The position numbers were made by a program, and so were the translations under genes. 64,000 nucleotides of DNA from Phycomyces nitens (taxonomy: Eukaryota; Mucoromycota; Mucoromycetes; Mucorales; Phycomycetaceae), in assembly GCA_022702545.1 (NCBI GenBank), contig JAHRBC010000002.1:6634001-6698000 (forward strand), in the 5' to 3' direction. Position 1 is the first letter of the stretch, and each line of letters opens with the position of its first letter. Positions 32,512 through 43,740 of this stretch are shown here, in pieces. Below the pieces are notes generated by a model. It did not search any database and was not told the DNA's origin. It saw only the letters and a list, made by a program, of their open reading frames with translations.

Positions 32512-35500
32512 GTTGTGTGTAGCTCCATATTTCCGGCTGGCCCAAACATATCATATCTTCCAAAATCTTCCTGTATTGATTATGTAAACAAACTGGTTAA
32601 GTAATGACCTTGGGAAGAACATGGTTGCTACGTTTGGCGCAGCAATCAATTGAAAATCATAAGGATTGTAACAAAGAACCCCAACAACATTTATCTATTT
32701 CTATCTATTTATCTTATTCATTATTAACTATCCAAAGAAGCATGATATATCCCAACATTTTAACAATATCTTAGTAATATCATACTAATTATATTATTTT
32801 ATTTATTATCGAAATGTCTATATAAACATCGAAACAATGAAAGCAATAAAGAACATCCTTACACTTCACTCCTTTTCTTTTATACATCTTTCTCAAGAGA
32901 ACAAGTTGTTGATTGCCAATATTTGGGCTAAGGAGTTGTTAGAGGAGATCGATATTTACTCTCTCTCTTTTTTTTGACGGTTTGGACCACTTAATTACGT
33001 AAAAAACAACAGCCCGTTCGATCAGAAAGGCAGTGACAATACGGAATATCAGCAAGGCATGGCGGATGGTGGTGGAAGTCATGGTAGTATCGACGAAAAA
33101 GTGGATAAAACGAGCAAAAGAGAAAAAACGTAAACACGCCCAGAGTTGGCTTTTTTATAATTGAAAAAAAAATTGTGCTGAGGTCATCAACGTCATCACC
33201 TAACATGTGAGAAAGAACGGGGGTAGTGATAGCTATTTCTCTTATACTATTGGTCTAAGCAAAGGTGTGAGAGAGTAAAGTGCGTTTGACTGATTATATT
33301 GCCTTATTTGGCTCTCACGCCAAAGGTTGTGCAACAATACATGAGAATGTAAAGAATAGTAGAGTAGTAAACTATTAAAGTAGGCTATGGTAAAAGGAAA
33401 TGTGTAAAGAAAGCGAGGGTTTGGTTTTGTTCCTGAAGGGTGGAGACAAAGTCAAAGAATAACAGATTTTTGAGTTTTTGTACTCCAGGGTGGTCTGTGC
33501 ATTTCTTGTACGAAATAATGAGGAGTCGGGAAAGTAGGGACACAAAAAGACCTTGACAGTTACCGAACAGACAGTTTTATCTCAAAGGATCAATAAAAAA
33601 TGGTACATTGTGTCATTTCAGTCGGCAGAGAAATGAAGGATTACAAGTCAAGCCATGTTGCAAGAGATGGGATAGTTAATGTCAAGATGTTTTTATGGGA
33701 ATGAGCAATGATCATCAGACGAATGAGCCGATGGCAGAAGCCAGAGTAGTATTTATTGTATTAAATATTGTAGCCAGTGATTGACCTTAACCGTGTATTC
33801 GAATACATTTGTGACACTAATAAACCCTAGAATAATCTTGCAATCAGTCTCAGGTGTCAAATAAACCAAGTATGTAAGATTATATGGCATGGCCAATAGA
33901 CTCAAAAGTGAATACAGTAATGTGTTTTTGTTTGTTTGTTTGCTTTAGCGTTCCAGATAAGAGTAGCGTTTGAAATACTGGTTTTAATAAACATGGCCAG
34001 GAATAAATAATTGGCTGAAACTCATACTCACCATACTCTTGATCGTCTTTACAGTCATATTTAAGCTGTCTGTAATCGTACTTTTTTGCAATAATGTCTT
34101 CATTGTATATATTTCTAATATGCATTATTCGTATGATCTATAGCATTGTTTAATCAGCTCCCAGCCAGTCTGAGTCCAGCTACTTTCTAACACAAGCTCA
34201 AAGCCGTAAGATGTATTACTCGAATATTGACAATAGATATTCAGAGTATATAATAAACAATCATCGAACACAGCAAACACAATTTTAACAATTAACGAAC
34301 TTTTATAATACACGAGAAGAAGCAAATGTAAAATATAGCATGATAATGAATATAGATGATCAACAAGAATGAATCTAGCCTATAGTAATTTTAAAAAACC
34401 TTGTTAATGTCAAGTGTAGATACATTTCAATACCATGAGATTTATCAGTCCAACGGCTGCCCAAGAGATCTAGTGAGCTATGTTCTGGTGAACTTGCCTT
34501 TTACGAGAATATTTAAACCTTTGATGAGACATTTTATGTATGAGGCAAAAGTTTATTGATTCACCCAAACAACATGTCTTACTTCGAAGAAAGGAGAGGT
34601 ATATCGAGGTGAAATTTCCACAAATATAAATTTTAGAGAGATTAGTAGAGATACATACAGTAGTGAAGACAAAAAGTACATAAAATATATATTATATAAA
34701 AGATATCATGAATATAAGAGAGGAAAAATGAAAATTGAGGGCCTTATTAGAGGCAGCCGCATTGACAAGAATAAAAGAAACATCCTCAAAAACTTCTCTC
34801 TAGTATGTTTTCCAAGCAGCTACCGTAAAGTCATCCAAAATCTAATTATTTATTATTTGGTGAGTAGAAAGAGAGGTTGAGGGTATAGAGCTTAAATATA
34901 TTTTTCAGTACACAACATTTTTACTCTAAAAATTGAAAGTGAGTACTAGATGCTGGGCTATAAGTTACTTTCAAAAGATTTGATTAAGCAAAAACGTACT
35001 GCAGTCAAGATTGTTTGTTATGTAATTATGGTATGCTCTCAACGATTCCTAATGTCTGCTGAAGCATAATGTGGGTGACGATGTAATGGAAAAGAAGGAG
35101 AGGAGTCTCTTGGAGAGTAAGTTTAAATATCAAAGGCCAAATTGGTCAAATATTATAGGTATAAAAAAGATCATTAGGAAAGTGGTTATTAGCAAAGGTA
35201 GAGAGAGGACCTTGATAATTCAAGGTTTTTAAAAGAATAGACCGCACAACCATTTTATAAGCGCTATTAGCCTACAGGGCTCAAGATATTTATACTATCA
35301 TACATTGAGGTGCTACCATCAAAACCAAATAAAAAGTCAATATCCTTGCTCAAAGGCTAGATCAGCGAGATTAAGTAAACGTTGCCTATATCTCTTGTTA
35401 TTAATTGAGTAGCGGTTAAGGCCGTCATCTGAATGAGGAAGTCTTCTGGCAGCGAGCAAATACTTCCTCCAGCTGGTACCTCTACTACTAGTATCGCACA

Positions 35501-35990
35501 TTAGTATCTCAAAGTTCCTGGAAAGGATGTTATCATTTTTTATTACAGCCTTTGTGGCCTGCAACAAAATTAACATGATTGATATGGTTTGACAGTGGAT
35601 TGGTATGAGGTTAGGACAATTTACTTTCGTTAGAAAGTCATCAACAACCATATCTTGTGTATATATAGTCGGATGGGAGGAAAATGTTTAAAGTGTGGGA
35701 TTTTTGTGAGAAAAAGTGGCTTTGGCTTCACCGAGCGCTAGATACTACTATTTCTGACGTATTCAATCCGCTTCAATGTTATCAGGATGGGTGTAATAGT
35801 TACGGCTAACTATATTATAATCTACTATGCCACAGAGATGGGATCTGAGTTAATGAGTCTTTTTCTTATTCCATTAGCGTAATAAATTGCCTTGCTTTCT
35901 TTTTGGAGTATCCATAGACAGAATTGATGCTCTTAAAACATAGTAATAATAAGTATTATGCCATATTAGATACCAACCTATGCACTTCTC
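32512..35990. other. Gene-poor region
   Basis: 3.5 kb without a supported gene. The longest frame (35337-35651, minus, 104 codons, RGTSWRKYLLAARRLPHSDD) shows no family pattern. Short A/T runs and pyrimidine tracts occur near 32940-32970. Confidence 0.45.
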
Positions 35991-37079
35991 TATAGAAATA
36001 TGGCTATGTACACGGCATCTCCACAAACACCTTGTTTGGGTTCATTGATGGAAGTGGATACGCATATGTGGAACGTCCTCCCAGCGAGGAAGGTACTCTT
36101 TTCTCTCTTGGGCTCAAGGTGGGATTTGATGATACAACCACCTTCTCAGTCACTTGGCTCAACATGAGAGCTCACTGCTCTCATTGTCAAACCATGGGTC
36201 ATGATCTTGACAAATTTCCCAGTCGCCCTTGCGAAACATAATCCTGCTATAGATGCCATCAAATTAGTCACCTTTGCTCTAGCTGTTCCTGTGCTGCAGA
36301 TGTTGATAACTCGTACAAGCGGGAACGCAAGACTCCTGTGAGACATGGCCCTCCCATCCACACCAGACCTTCCGTCCCAACTTCCAAGAAGCCTGCGGGC
36401 CCATCGGTAGTAACCAAGAACCGCTTCGAGATTCTTGGCCCTCCCCTTTTCTCTGCTGCATCCAAACACAATCCTACTAATCCCGACATTGTCTCCAAGG
36501 ACAAGAAGATCACCAATTCTCCATTAGAGGGAATTGAGACCGGACCCACTCAGCTTGAGCTCCCCAAACGGGTTAGAACCTCAATTAAACACTTTGACTT
36601 CTCTACGATAGACATGAGAGACAGGAAAATTATCCCAGAAGATGATCCTAATCTTACTGATCATGATATGGACGAAGTAAACAACCACTTTGAGACAGAT
36701 ATAAGAGAGGGTAGTTTGTCCGTGCACGATGCTCCACACCCCCTCCAATAATCTATGATTGAAATCGCATCTACAAATTGCCATGGACTGGTTAAAACCA
36801 ACAACCCATAGACACACTCATTTTTTATAAGACACCTTTGATCCTGCGTGATCGATTTACTAGCCATTCAAGAAATCCATACCAATACTGAACATCTTCA
36901 ACAGATGTTTAATACTCAGTTCTATGCCCAGGACTCCGTACGGTCCCCACATTGCGGCTTAGTTTCCCTTTCTCCACACATTTCTTTTGTTAACCCTCTC
37001 TTTAGCCCTTGTGGACGCTGTATCTCTACGACTATCATACATGTTACCAATATCTTTCCCTCTTTTCGTGTATGTGTTA
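35991..37079 (+). pseudogene. LINE (non-LTR retrotransposon) fragment: ORF1 end and endonuclease start
   Basis: The first frame (YGYVHGISTNTLFGFIDGSG ...) ends in two zinc knuckles, CSHCQTMGHDLDKFPSRPC (last Cys position altered) and CYRCHQISHLCSSC, then a hydrophilic tail to 36751. A TAA at 36239 separates the knuckles. After 36755 a second frame begins EIASTNCHGLVKT and contains DLLAIQEIHTNTEHLQQ, the N-terminal motifs (N, QE) of an APE-type endonuclease as in LINE ORF2. It stops where Tc1 copy A inserts (37080). The reverse transcriptase is absent. Both ORFs have stops, so this is a 5'- and 3'-truncated relic. Confidence 0.75.
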
Positions 37080-37081
37080 TA

Positions 37082-38410
37082 CAGTCACAAACAATAATGT
37101 TAAATAAAATTTTAAAAAAAAGCAATAAAAAATTATACTCATTCATCAAACAAACAAACATGTCTACCCAAGAATCTACAAAACTCTCACGAGGGCCTTA
37201 TATCCCAAGAGAAAAAGAAAAGAAAATATTGGGGAGTTTTCTATCTCTCAAAGGTCAATGTTACCCTCAGCAAGATTGCAGAGTTCGTCAATATAAGTCT
37301 GTCTAGTGTGCAAACAATTAAACGACGTATCAAGGAACGTGGGGATCCTTTACCTCATAAATCAACTGCCACACCCAGAAAGATAGACGAGAGAGCTGAG
37401 AGGCATCCGGAAAGAATTATACGGGACGATCCATTTGCCTTATATAATCAGCTGAGAAAGCCATTAGCTGACATGTCAATTGATGTCTGCCGAAACACAG
37501 TGATTGAGTATGTCCAGCGCCTGGACTTCAAATCATGCGTTGCTGCACACAAGCCTCGGTTGACTCCACTTGACAAGGAGTCAAGAGTTCATTGGGCCAA
37601 GGACAAGGTAAATTGATCCATTGACCAGTGGAGCACCGTAATATGGTCAGACGAGTCCCGTTTTTGCTTGGAAGGAAATTATAGAGCCAAACGAGTCCTT
37701 TGAAAGGTCGGAGAAAGGTATGAAGCAAGACATACCATCTCTACAGTAAAGTGGGGTGGTGGTGGTGGAGTTATGGTGTGATGATGCTTTTGGGCTGAAG
37801 GATTTGGCCCTTTAAAGGTGATCAAAACCAAAAGTGTAAACCAGGATGAATATGTCAATATCCTGGCAAACTCTTTTTATCCTTTGTAAACCACTCTTAC
37901 TGAAAGTGAACCAAAGAATTTCCTTCTTCAGGAAGATGGTGCAAGTTGCCACACAGGTGGATATGCTCAATGGTGGAAGGGAATCTATCGGATCAGAGGC
38001 TTTCACTACTGACTAGCCCAAAGTCTTGACCTCAACCCCATTGAGCATATACAGAGTGCTCTTGAAAAGCTAGTTGACAAGATAAAACCCTCCATCAACT
38101 CTCTGGACGAATTGTAAGTCGGCTCGCAAGAGGAATGGGTGAGACTAGACGTGGATTTTGCAGGACGCTTGGTTGGGAATATGAAGAGCCGACGCAAAGC
38201 AGTAATCGATGCCCATGGAGGCAACACAAAATACTAGAGTTTTGACTTTTGACTTTATATTTTTTAAATAAACATCTTCAAGTTTCTTTTTTCTAAAATA
38301 TAGATTCTGTAGCTATATTATTTGCAGAACAATTGCTTTTTGATTAAAGACTATGGATATTTGCTAAATTAATTTTATTTAATTTTATTCAACATTACTG
38401 TTTGTAACTG
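37082..38410 (+). mobile_element. Tc1/mariner element, copy A
   Basis: 1329 bp between TA dinucleotides (37080-37081 and 38411-38412). The ends are inverted repeats of about 30 bp beginning CAGTCACAAACAATAATGTT on the left and CAGTTACAAACAGTAATGTT on the right (complement). It sits in the LINE endonuclease region. It is nearly identical to copy B at 41420. Confidence 0.92.
37160..38237 (+). pseudogene. Tc1 transposase, copy A, dead
   Basis: An N-terminal helix-turn-helix (TLSKIAEFVNISLSSVQTIK) is followed by a second DNA-binding part and the catalytic domain: IWSDESRF (Asp), FLLQEDGASCHTGG (Asp), LDLNPIEHIQ (Glu). A frameshift near 37257 separates MSTQESTKLS... from the helix-turn-helix. Stops are TGA 37614, TGA 37701, TGA TGA 37779-37784, a stop after NSFYPL, TGA 38010 and TAA 38115. 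Three of the TGAs sit where the family has Trp (VNWS, VMVW, WPAQSP-like). All but the second of the paired TGAs and the stop after NSFYPL also occur in copy B. Confidence 0.88.
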
Positions 38411-38412
38411 TA

Positions 38413-39058
38413 GAAAGCCCAAACACAAGTTGTGCCGCCCCTTAGACCTTTAGACAAGAGTCCCACCAATAAACCAGAGTTCCACTCCTTAGAAACAAGA
38501 ACAAAAAAGTAAAGTTGTTACACTCTTAAGCAGTGAAAAATTGTTACAGATTTTGCCTTTTACTTGGGCTTTCCATCTCCGTAAACTCTATATAGAACGC
38601 CAAAAATCAAAAATACAAATTCCGTACCATGACCTATTATATTTGAGTGTATAGATATATTAATGATGCTTTGGTTCTATGGCTATCTTCATTTTTATGG
38701 CTATTTGTTTCAAGTCAAGTTCCTAGGAGCCATGGTATTACAAATATGACAAGGTTATATCATTTGTGGATACAGTGTTTCATATAGGTACACAAGAATA
38801 TTTAAATATATCCATGAAGAGGTGAGGTTTGGTATTCAAGGTAAAGAATAGATATATTGATTAAAATTGTATCAAAACCAAAGGCAGTTATATAATCATT
38901 AGCAATTCGATAGTAATGGTTTTGTAAAAGTAAGAATACTTGTAAGATATAGATAAAGTGGCTTAAAATAAATAGTACTCCGTTTGACAAGAGAATAAGA
39001 ATAAAAAGCACTCAATATTATATTTTATTACTCTCTCTCTCTTTCTTTCTTTATCTCA
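38413..39058. other. Promoter region of the second F-box gene
   Basis: AT-rich DNA, containing at 38861-38970 a 110-bp segment that recurs downstream of the gene at 41202-41313. A CTCTCTCTCTTTCTTTCTTT pyrimidine tract lies directly before the ATG. The first 100 bp may be leftover LINE flank. Confidence 0.5.
38861..38970 (+). repeat. Direct repeat upstream of F-box gene 2 (second copy 41202-41313)
   Basis: TTAAAATTGTATCAAAACCA onward is repeated with about 90 percent identity at 41202-41313, 343 bp after the F-box stop codon. Both copies have the same orientation. The upstream copy lies 89 bp before the ATG, so the repeat looks like a duplicated promoter segment. Confidence 0.9.
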
Positions 39059-40858
39059 ATGGCATCAACATTACCACCTAAAATTCTCACGTATATTGGA
39101 ACGCATGCTAGAAAAAAAGATCGACTTACCTGTGCACTCGTCTGCAAACATTGGACAGAACCATTTCTAGACGCCTATTGGGGAAAATTGAAGATTGGCC
39201 ACAACGGAATAGATATCACCACATTGATTTCCAACAAAGGATGTCTGATTAATGCGCACCGTGTATGGGCAGTGGAATTCCGTCACAAATTGCCGAGCGA
39301 CTATGAAAGACTTTTGGAATGTCAGCGATCTTTTCCAGGGATAAGATATCTTGAATTCCATGATTATGCACCACGAGTATTCTATATTCCAGGCGTATTT
39401 GAGTGGAGTCTTTGGCAGTCGTTGACGCATATAAAAATAACCTTTAGTTATGACTCTGAAACAATATCCCTTCAGATTCTATTCATGAAGCTGTCGGTAC
39501 TGTCTTGTCTTGTTCATCTTACACTTAACCAATCATTTGATTTCAAAAACCAACTCCTCTTTTCATGGAATGACTATGAATCTCTTCACCACCATCTGCC
39601 ACGATTGGAGTATCTATATCACGATTTCCATTTCGAGCCAATAGCAAGAGACGAGATTGAAAGCATCAGAGCAGCCGAGCCAGCACAAACCATGACAAAA
39701 ACAAACTTTGATAAATATACCAACACTCTTTGGTTATTCTACTTTGCAGCAAAGTATCCGAATCTACAATATTTCATTATTAGAAAATATGATGGTCCAT
39801 GCATGTATCGAGTTGATTATACCCGTCAAGATTACCAATCAGACCTTCAATTGTTTTCAAAACTCGACCAGTTCTTTCCTCGCTTAAAACGGGCAGATAC
39901 AGTGCTTGACACTAGGAATATAACTTTTTGGCTTATATTCTACAAATTTCTCGGGCACTTTGGCACAAAAATCGAACATGTTAAACTTATATATGAGTCT
40001 TCGATTAAAAACGACGATGCAAAAAGATGTATACAGCCCATTTCCGAATCATTAAAGGTTTTGGAGATTTACTTTAAACATAGATCTGTAGCAATGCCTT
40101 TTCCTGTTTGCCCAAGACTAGTCACATTATACATATCTGGATTCCGTAATCCCCGATTTGAAGTCGATGCAATCTTGGAGTGCTTCCCAGCCTTGCGCTC
40201 ATTATCTGTCATGTGGGTCTCCTTTTCTATCTCAACCAATACACGCACATACACTCCGCATCCTTTACAGAAACTGACAATGGAAGATTCAGAGATCAAC
40301 CCCGAGGCCCTTGATTATGTATCCGTCCGTTGCAACCAACTAAAATATGTGACACTCTTTGATATTCGCAATGTGGAAAAATACAGGCATATATATAATA
40401 GTGAAGCCGTACACTTGATTTTCGAAATGACAATGACCAATTTGGATACACTTATATTTGCCTGTACGGATATGTCATATAACTTCGAAGTCTTACCCAA
40501 ACACCACATAATTAGACAGATGGACAACGACAACAAAGGATTACAAGCAACTCGGCAGTCACCTCGAATAACCTGGTATCATTTATGCTGTGACAGAACA
40601 AACAGAAAAGAAAAGATTTCGAAATGGGAGCTTGGAAGACGTGATATCGAATTTTGTCAGAGATATCTGGAAGACTTTGATCGCAGAAAGAAGCGTGAAA
40701 AAGAGCGGAAAGACATTCAAAAAGATGAGTATGGTTTTGTACAAAAAAGGTTCTGGAAAAGGGATTTGCAACACGGTGTTTTGGTATTTCGTTTTAAATC
40801 TGTCAAGAACTATTTCTTTCGTATTAGAGACTATCCAGAAACTTACCTTTGGTCTTAA
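39059..40858 (+). CDS. F-box / leucine-rich repeat protein, 599 residues
   Basis: Single-exon gene. The N-terminal F-box (MASTLPPKILTYIGTHARKK, DRLTCALVCKHWTEPFLDAY) would bind Skp1 of an SCF ubiquitin ligase. The rest is made of irregular leucine-rich repeats (FPGIRYLEFHDYAP, LVTLYISGFRNPRF, LQKLTMEDSEINPEALDYV) and ends in a charged segment (DFDRRKKREKERKDIQ) and an aromatic tail. Layout and length match the protein at 6569, and shared phrases (IWRSL/LWQSL, FAAKYPNLQ/FARKYPNLH) make them paralogues of one divergent family. It lies between two Tc1 copies. No defect is seen; target unknown. Confidence 0.85.
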   Translation: MASTLPPKILTYIGTHARKKDRLTCALVCKHWTEPFLDAYWGKLKIGHNGIDITTLISNKGCLINAHRVWAVEFRHKLPSDYERLLECQRSFPGIRYLEFHDYAPRVFYIPGVFEWSLWQSLTHIKITFSYDSETISLQILFMKLSVLSCLVHLTLNQSFDFKNQLLFSWNDYESLHHHLPRLEYLYHDFHFEPIARDEIESIRAAEPAQTMTKTNFDKYTNTLWLFYFAAKYPNLQYFIIRKYDGPCMYRVDYTRQDYQSDLQLFSKLDQFFPRLKRADTVLDTRNITFWLIFYKFLGHFGTKIEHVKLIYESSIKNDDAKRCIQPISESLKVLEIYFKHRSVAMPFPVCPRLVTLYISGFRNPRFEVDAILECFPALRSLSVMWVSFSISTNTRTYTPHPLQKLTMEDSEINPEALDYVSVRCNQLKYVTLFDIRNVEKYRHIYNSEAVHLIFEMTMTNLDTLIFACTDMSYNFEVLPKHHIIRQMDNDNKGLQATRQSPRITWYHLCCDRTNRKEKISKWELGRRDIEFCQRYLEDFDRRKKREKERKDIQKDEYGFVQKRFWKRDLQHGVLVFRFKSVKNYFFRIRDYPETYLWS

Positions 40859-41419
40859 TATGGTGCATTCAGACTTGGATATTAACATTTTCATGTACAT
40901 TTCAAAACCCCAAGACTTTTGCAAAAACGAATATATAAAAAATCCAAACCACGTAATAAATAGCCATAATATCAATTGATGTATCCTGCAAATCCATTTT
41001 TAATTAAATTGCTTTAACAAAAAGCCTTGGTGTTTTAAAGATTTGCTAGTAAGAGACGGTTACATAACGGAGATTATAATTATATATTTTCCAGTATGTC
41101 GGATGTTAAATATCTTTTTCTTTTTTACTTGCGGAGTTTTATCAAACGAAATTGAAACAAATTCGAACAAGGTCGATAGTTAAAGCTAAATGCATCATAG
41201 TTTAAAATTGTATCAAAACCAAAGGCAGTTATATAATCATTAGCAATTCGATAGTAATGGTTTTATAAACGTAAGAATACTTGGAAGATATATATATAAG
41301 GTGGCTTAAAATACACTCCCACCAAAGAAATCACCACCGAATTTGTTCAATATCAAGTACCAAAAAACTACATATCAACCTCTTTAACATATATCTTCTG
41401 AACAAAGATAGCAAGTATA
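40859..41419. other. 3' flank of F-box gene 2 with duplicated promoter segment
   Basis: AT-rich. It holds the second copy of the 110-bp repeat (41202-41313). The following 105 bp up to Tc1 copy B have no frame. Confidence 0.55.
41202..41313 (+). repeat. Direct repeat, downstream copy
   Basis: See 38861-38970: same order of words, including GGCAGTTATATAATCATTAG and GTGG CTTAAAATA, with a few substitutions and a TATATA expansion. Confidence 0.9.
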
Positions 41420-42735
41420 CAGTCACAAACAATAATGTTAAATAAAATTTAAAAAAAGCAATAAAAAATTATATTCATTCATCAAACAAACAAACATGTC
41501 TACCCAAGAATCTACAAAACTCTCACAAAGACCTTATATTCCAAGAGAAAAAGAAAAGAAAATATTGGGGAGTTTTCTATCTCTCAAAGGCCAATATTAC
41601 CCTCAGCAAGATTGCAGAGCTCATCGAGATAAGTCTGCCTAGTGGGCAAACAATTAAACGACGTATCAAGGAACGTGGGGATCCTTTACCTCATAAATCA
41701 ACTGCCACACCCAGAAAGATAGACGAGAGAGCTGAGAGGCATCCGGAAAGAATTATACGGGACGATCCATTTGCCTCATATAATCAGCTGAGAAAGCCAT
41801 TAGCTGACATGTCAATTGATGTCTGCCGAAACACAGTGATTGAGTATGTCCAGCGCCTGGACTTCAAATCATGTGTTGCTGCACACAAGCCTCGGTTGAC
41901 TCCACTTGATAAGGAGTCAAGAGTTCATTGGGTCACGGACAAGGTAAATTGATCCATTGACCAGTGGAGCAACGTAATATGGTCAGACGAGTCCCGTTTT
42001 TGCTTGGAAGGAAATGACGGAGCCAAACGAGTCCTTTGAAAGGTCGGAGAAAGGTATGAAGCAAGACATACCATCTCTACAGTAAAGTGGGTGGTGGAGG
42101 AGGAGTTATGGTGTGATGGTGCTTTTGGGCTGAAGGATTTGTCCCTTTAAAGGTGATCAAAACCAAAAGTGTAAACCAGGATGAATATGTCAATCTCCTG
42201 GCAAACTCTTTTTATCCTTGGTATACTGCTCTTACCGAGAGTGAACCAAAGAATTTCCTTCTTCAGGAAGATGGTGCAAGTTGCCACACAGGTGGATATG
42301 CTCAATGGTGGAAGGAAATCTATCGGATCAGAGGCTTTGACTACTGACCAGCCCAAAGTCCTGAACTTAACCCTATTGAGTATATATAGAGTGCTCTTGA
42401 AAAGCTAATTGACAAGAGAAGACCCTCCATCAACTCTCTGGACAAATTGTAAGTCGGCTTGCAAGAGGAATGGGTGAGACTAGACGTGGAGTTTGCAGGA
42501 CGCTCGGTCGGGAGTATGAAGATCCGACGCCAAGCATTAATCGATGCCCATGGAGGCAATACAAAATACTAGAGTTTTGACTTTTGACTTTATATTTTTT
42601 AAATAAACATCTTCAAGTTTCTTTTTTCTAAAATATAGATTCTGTAGCTATATTATTTGCAGAACAATTGATTTTTGATTAAAGACTATGGATATTTGCT
42701 AAATTAATTTTACTTAACATTACTGTTTGTAACTG
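41420..42735 (+). mobile_element. Tc1/mariner element, copy B
   Basis: 1316 bp between TA dinucleotides (41418-41419 and 42736-42737), with the same inverted ends as copy A. Its flanks are unrelated to those of copy A, so it is a separate insertion. Confidence 0.92.
41496..42572 (+). pseudogene. Tc1 transposase, copy B, dead
   Basis: Same gene as in copy A (NITLSKIAELIEISLPS, IWSDESRF, FLLQEDGASCHTGG, SPELNPIEYI). It shares with copy A the frameshift after LSLKG and the stops at 41950, 42037, 42114, 42345 and 42450. It has one further frameshift at about 42090 (GGGGTGG shortened to GGGTGG). The central domain between about 42150 and 42345 is open (KVIKTKSVNQDEYVNLLANS). Confidence 0.88.
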
Positions 42736-42737
42736 TA

Positions 42738-43740
42738 CAACATCTAATCCACTAATGCCTGCAATGAGCTCGATATTTTGTTTCTAGTTTTATGTACAAT
42801 TAATAATAAGACAAATATTCTACCTTTCCAGGCCGCAAAAGTCAAAAACGTTTGAAGAAAGTGGTACCACGAGGATAATCAACCTTGATTAAAGGCTTGG
42901 AACAAAAAAACACTTTTTGATATAACTCTAAGCTCCTGCTAGATTCTTTGGGAGGTGTACATGTCAATATGTATATCAGTCAGAGTAATTGAATTGGCTA
43001 GATTTTCAATTATTGGTCATTCAGCCACAATGTAAAAGTCAGAGCTTTGGATCTTTTACCAATTGAACACTTTTTGACATTTTGAATAAATGAAATTGTT
43101 TTATCATTGATCAACCCAAGCAAATCTACTAATTCACCATTTTTTTTTCATAATTGACATTGCTTGACCACCAAAGATTCGTGGATCAATCATACTAAAC
43201 GTTTTATGAGTACATTTACAGAGTCCATAATAGTTTGTTTATCATCATATTTTAACATTATTCTTAATAATGACATCAAAACCAAACATTCGACAGTCAA
43301 TCGATATTTCGTATATATATTATCATCTTTGAACAATATCTAGATTACAAAGCTACGATTATCCCAATTAGCTTGTTTGTTCCACTAGCCAGCTTACTCA
43401 ACAAAAGAGTACTTATCGCCCAACAAACCACCCAAATCATTTCTCTTTCTTTCTTTCTTTCTTGACTTTACCATTCACCCTTTTACATTTTAATAAATAT
43501 GGTGCAAATAACAGATAGGAAAGCATAGTGTTATGGTACAAATGAAATGAAAGAAGAACAAAAAGAATATATATATAAAACGAAAGCCAAAGATATCCAA
43601 ATGTATACATGTATATCCCTTTCAACGCCCATTATTCATTGATGTGTCGGGGCTCCCTCCCCACCCCTCCTCTTTTTTGTTGATGTTGTTGTTAATATAA
43701 AAGAGTAAAGGTCAAGCCGAGCCAAAAAAAAAAAGCATGT
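42738..43740. other. Intergenic, no gene seen
   Basis: AT-rich DNA with a TTTCTTTC run at 43441-43460 and a TATATATA run at 43569. The part close to 43740 is the 3' flank of LSM8. Confidence 0.55.

Noticed and set aside
36848..37306. 152-codon frame at the LINE/Tc1 border
   Set aside because: It is a fusion by chance: LINE endonuclease codons up to 37079, then the Tc1 end and the first transposase frame.
14358..42735. TGA read as Trp (alternative code)
   Set aside because: The Sec7 and Myb host genes end in TGA, and their Trp residues are encoded by TGG. TGA-for-Trp appears only in transposon genes.
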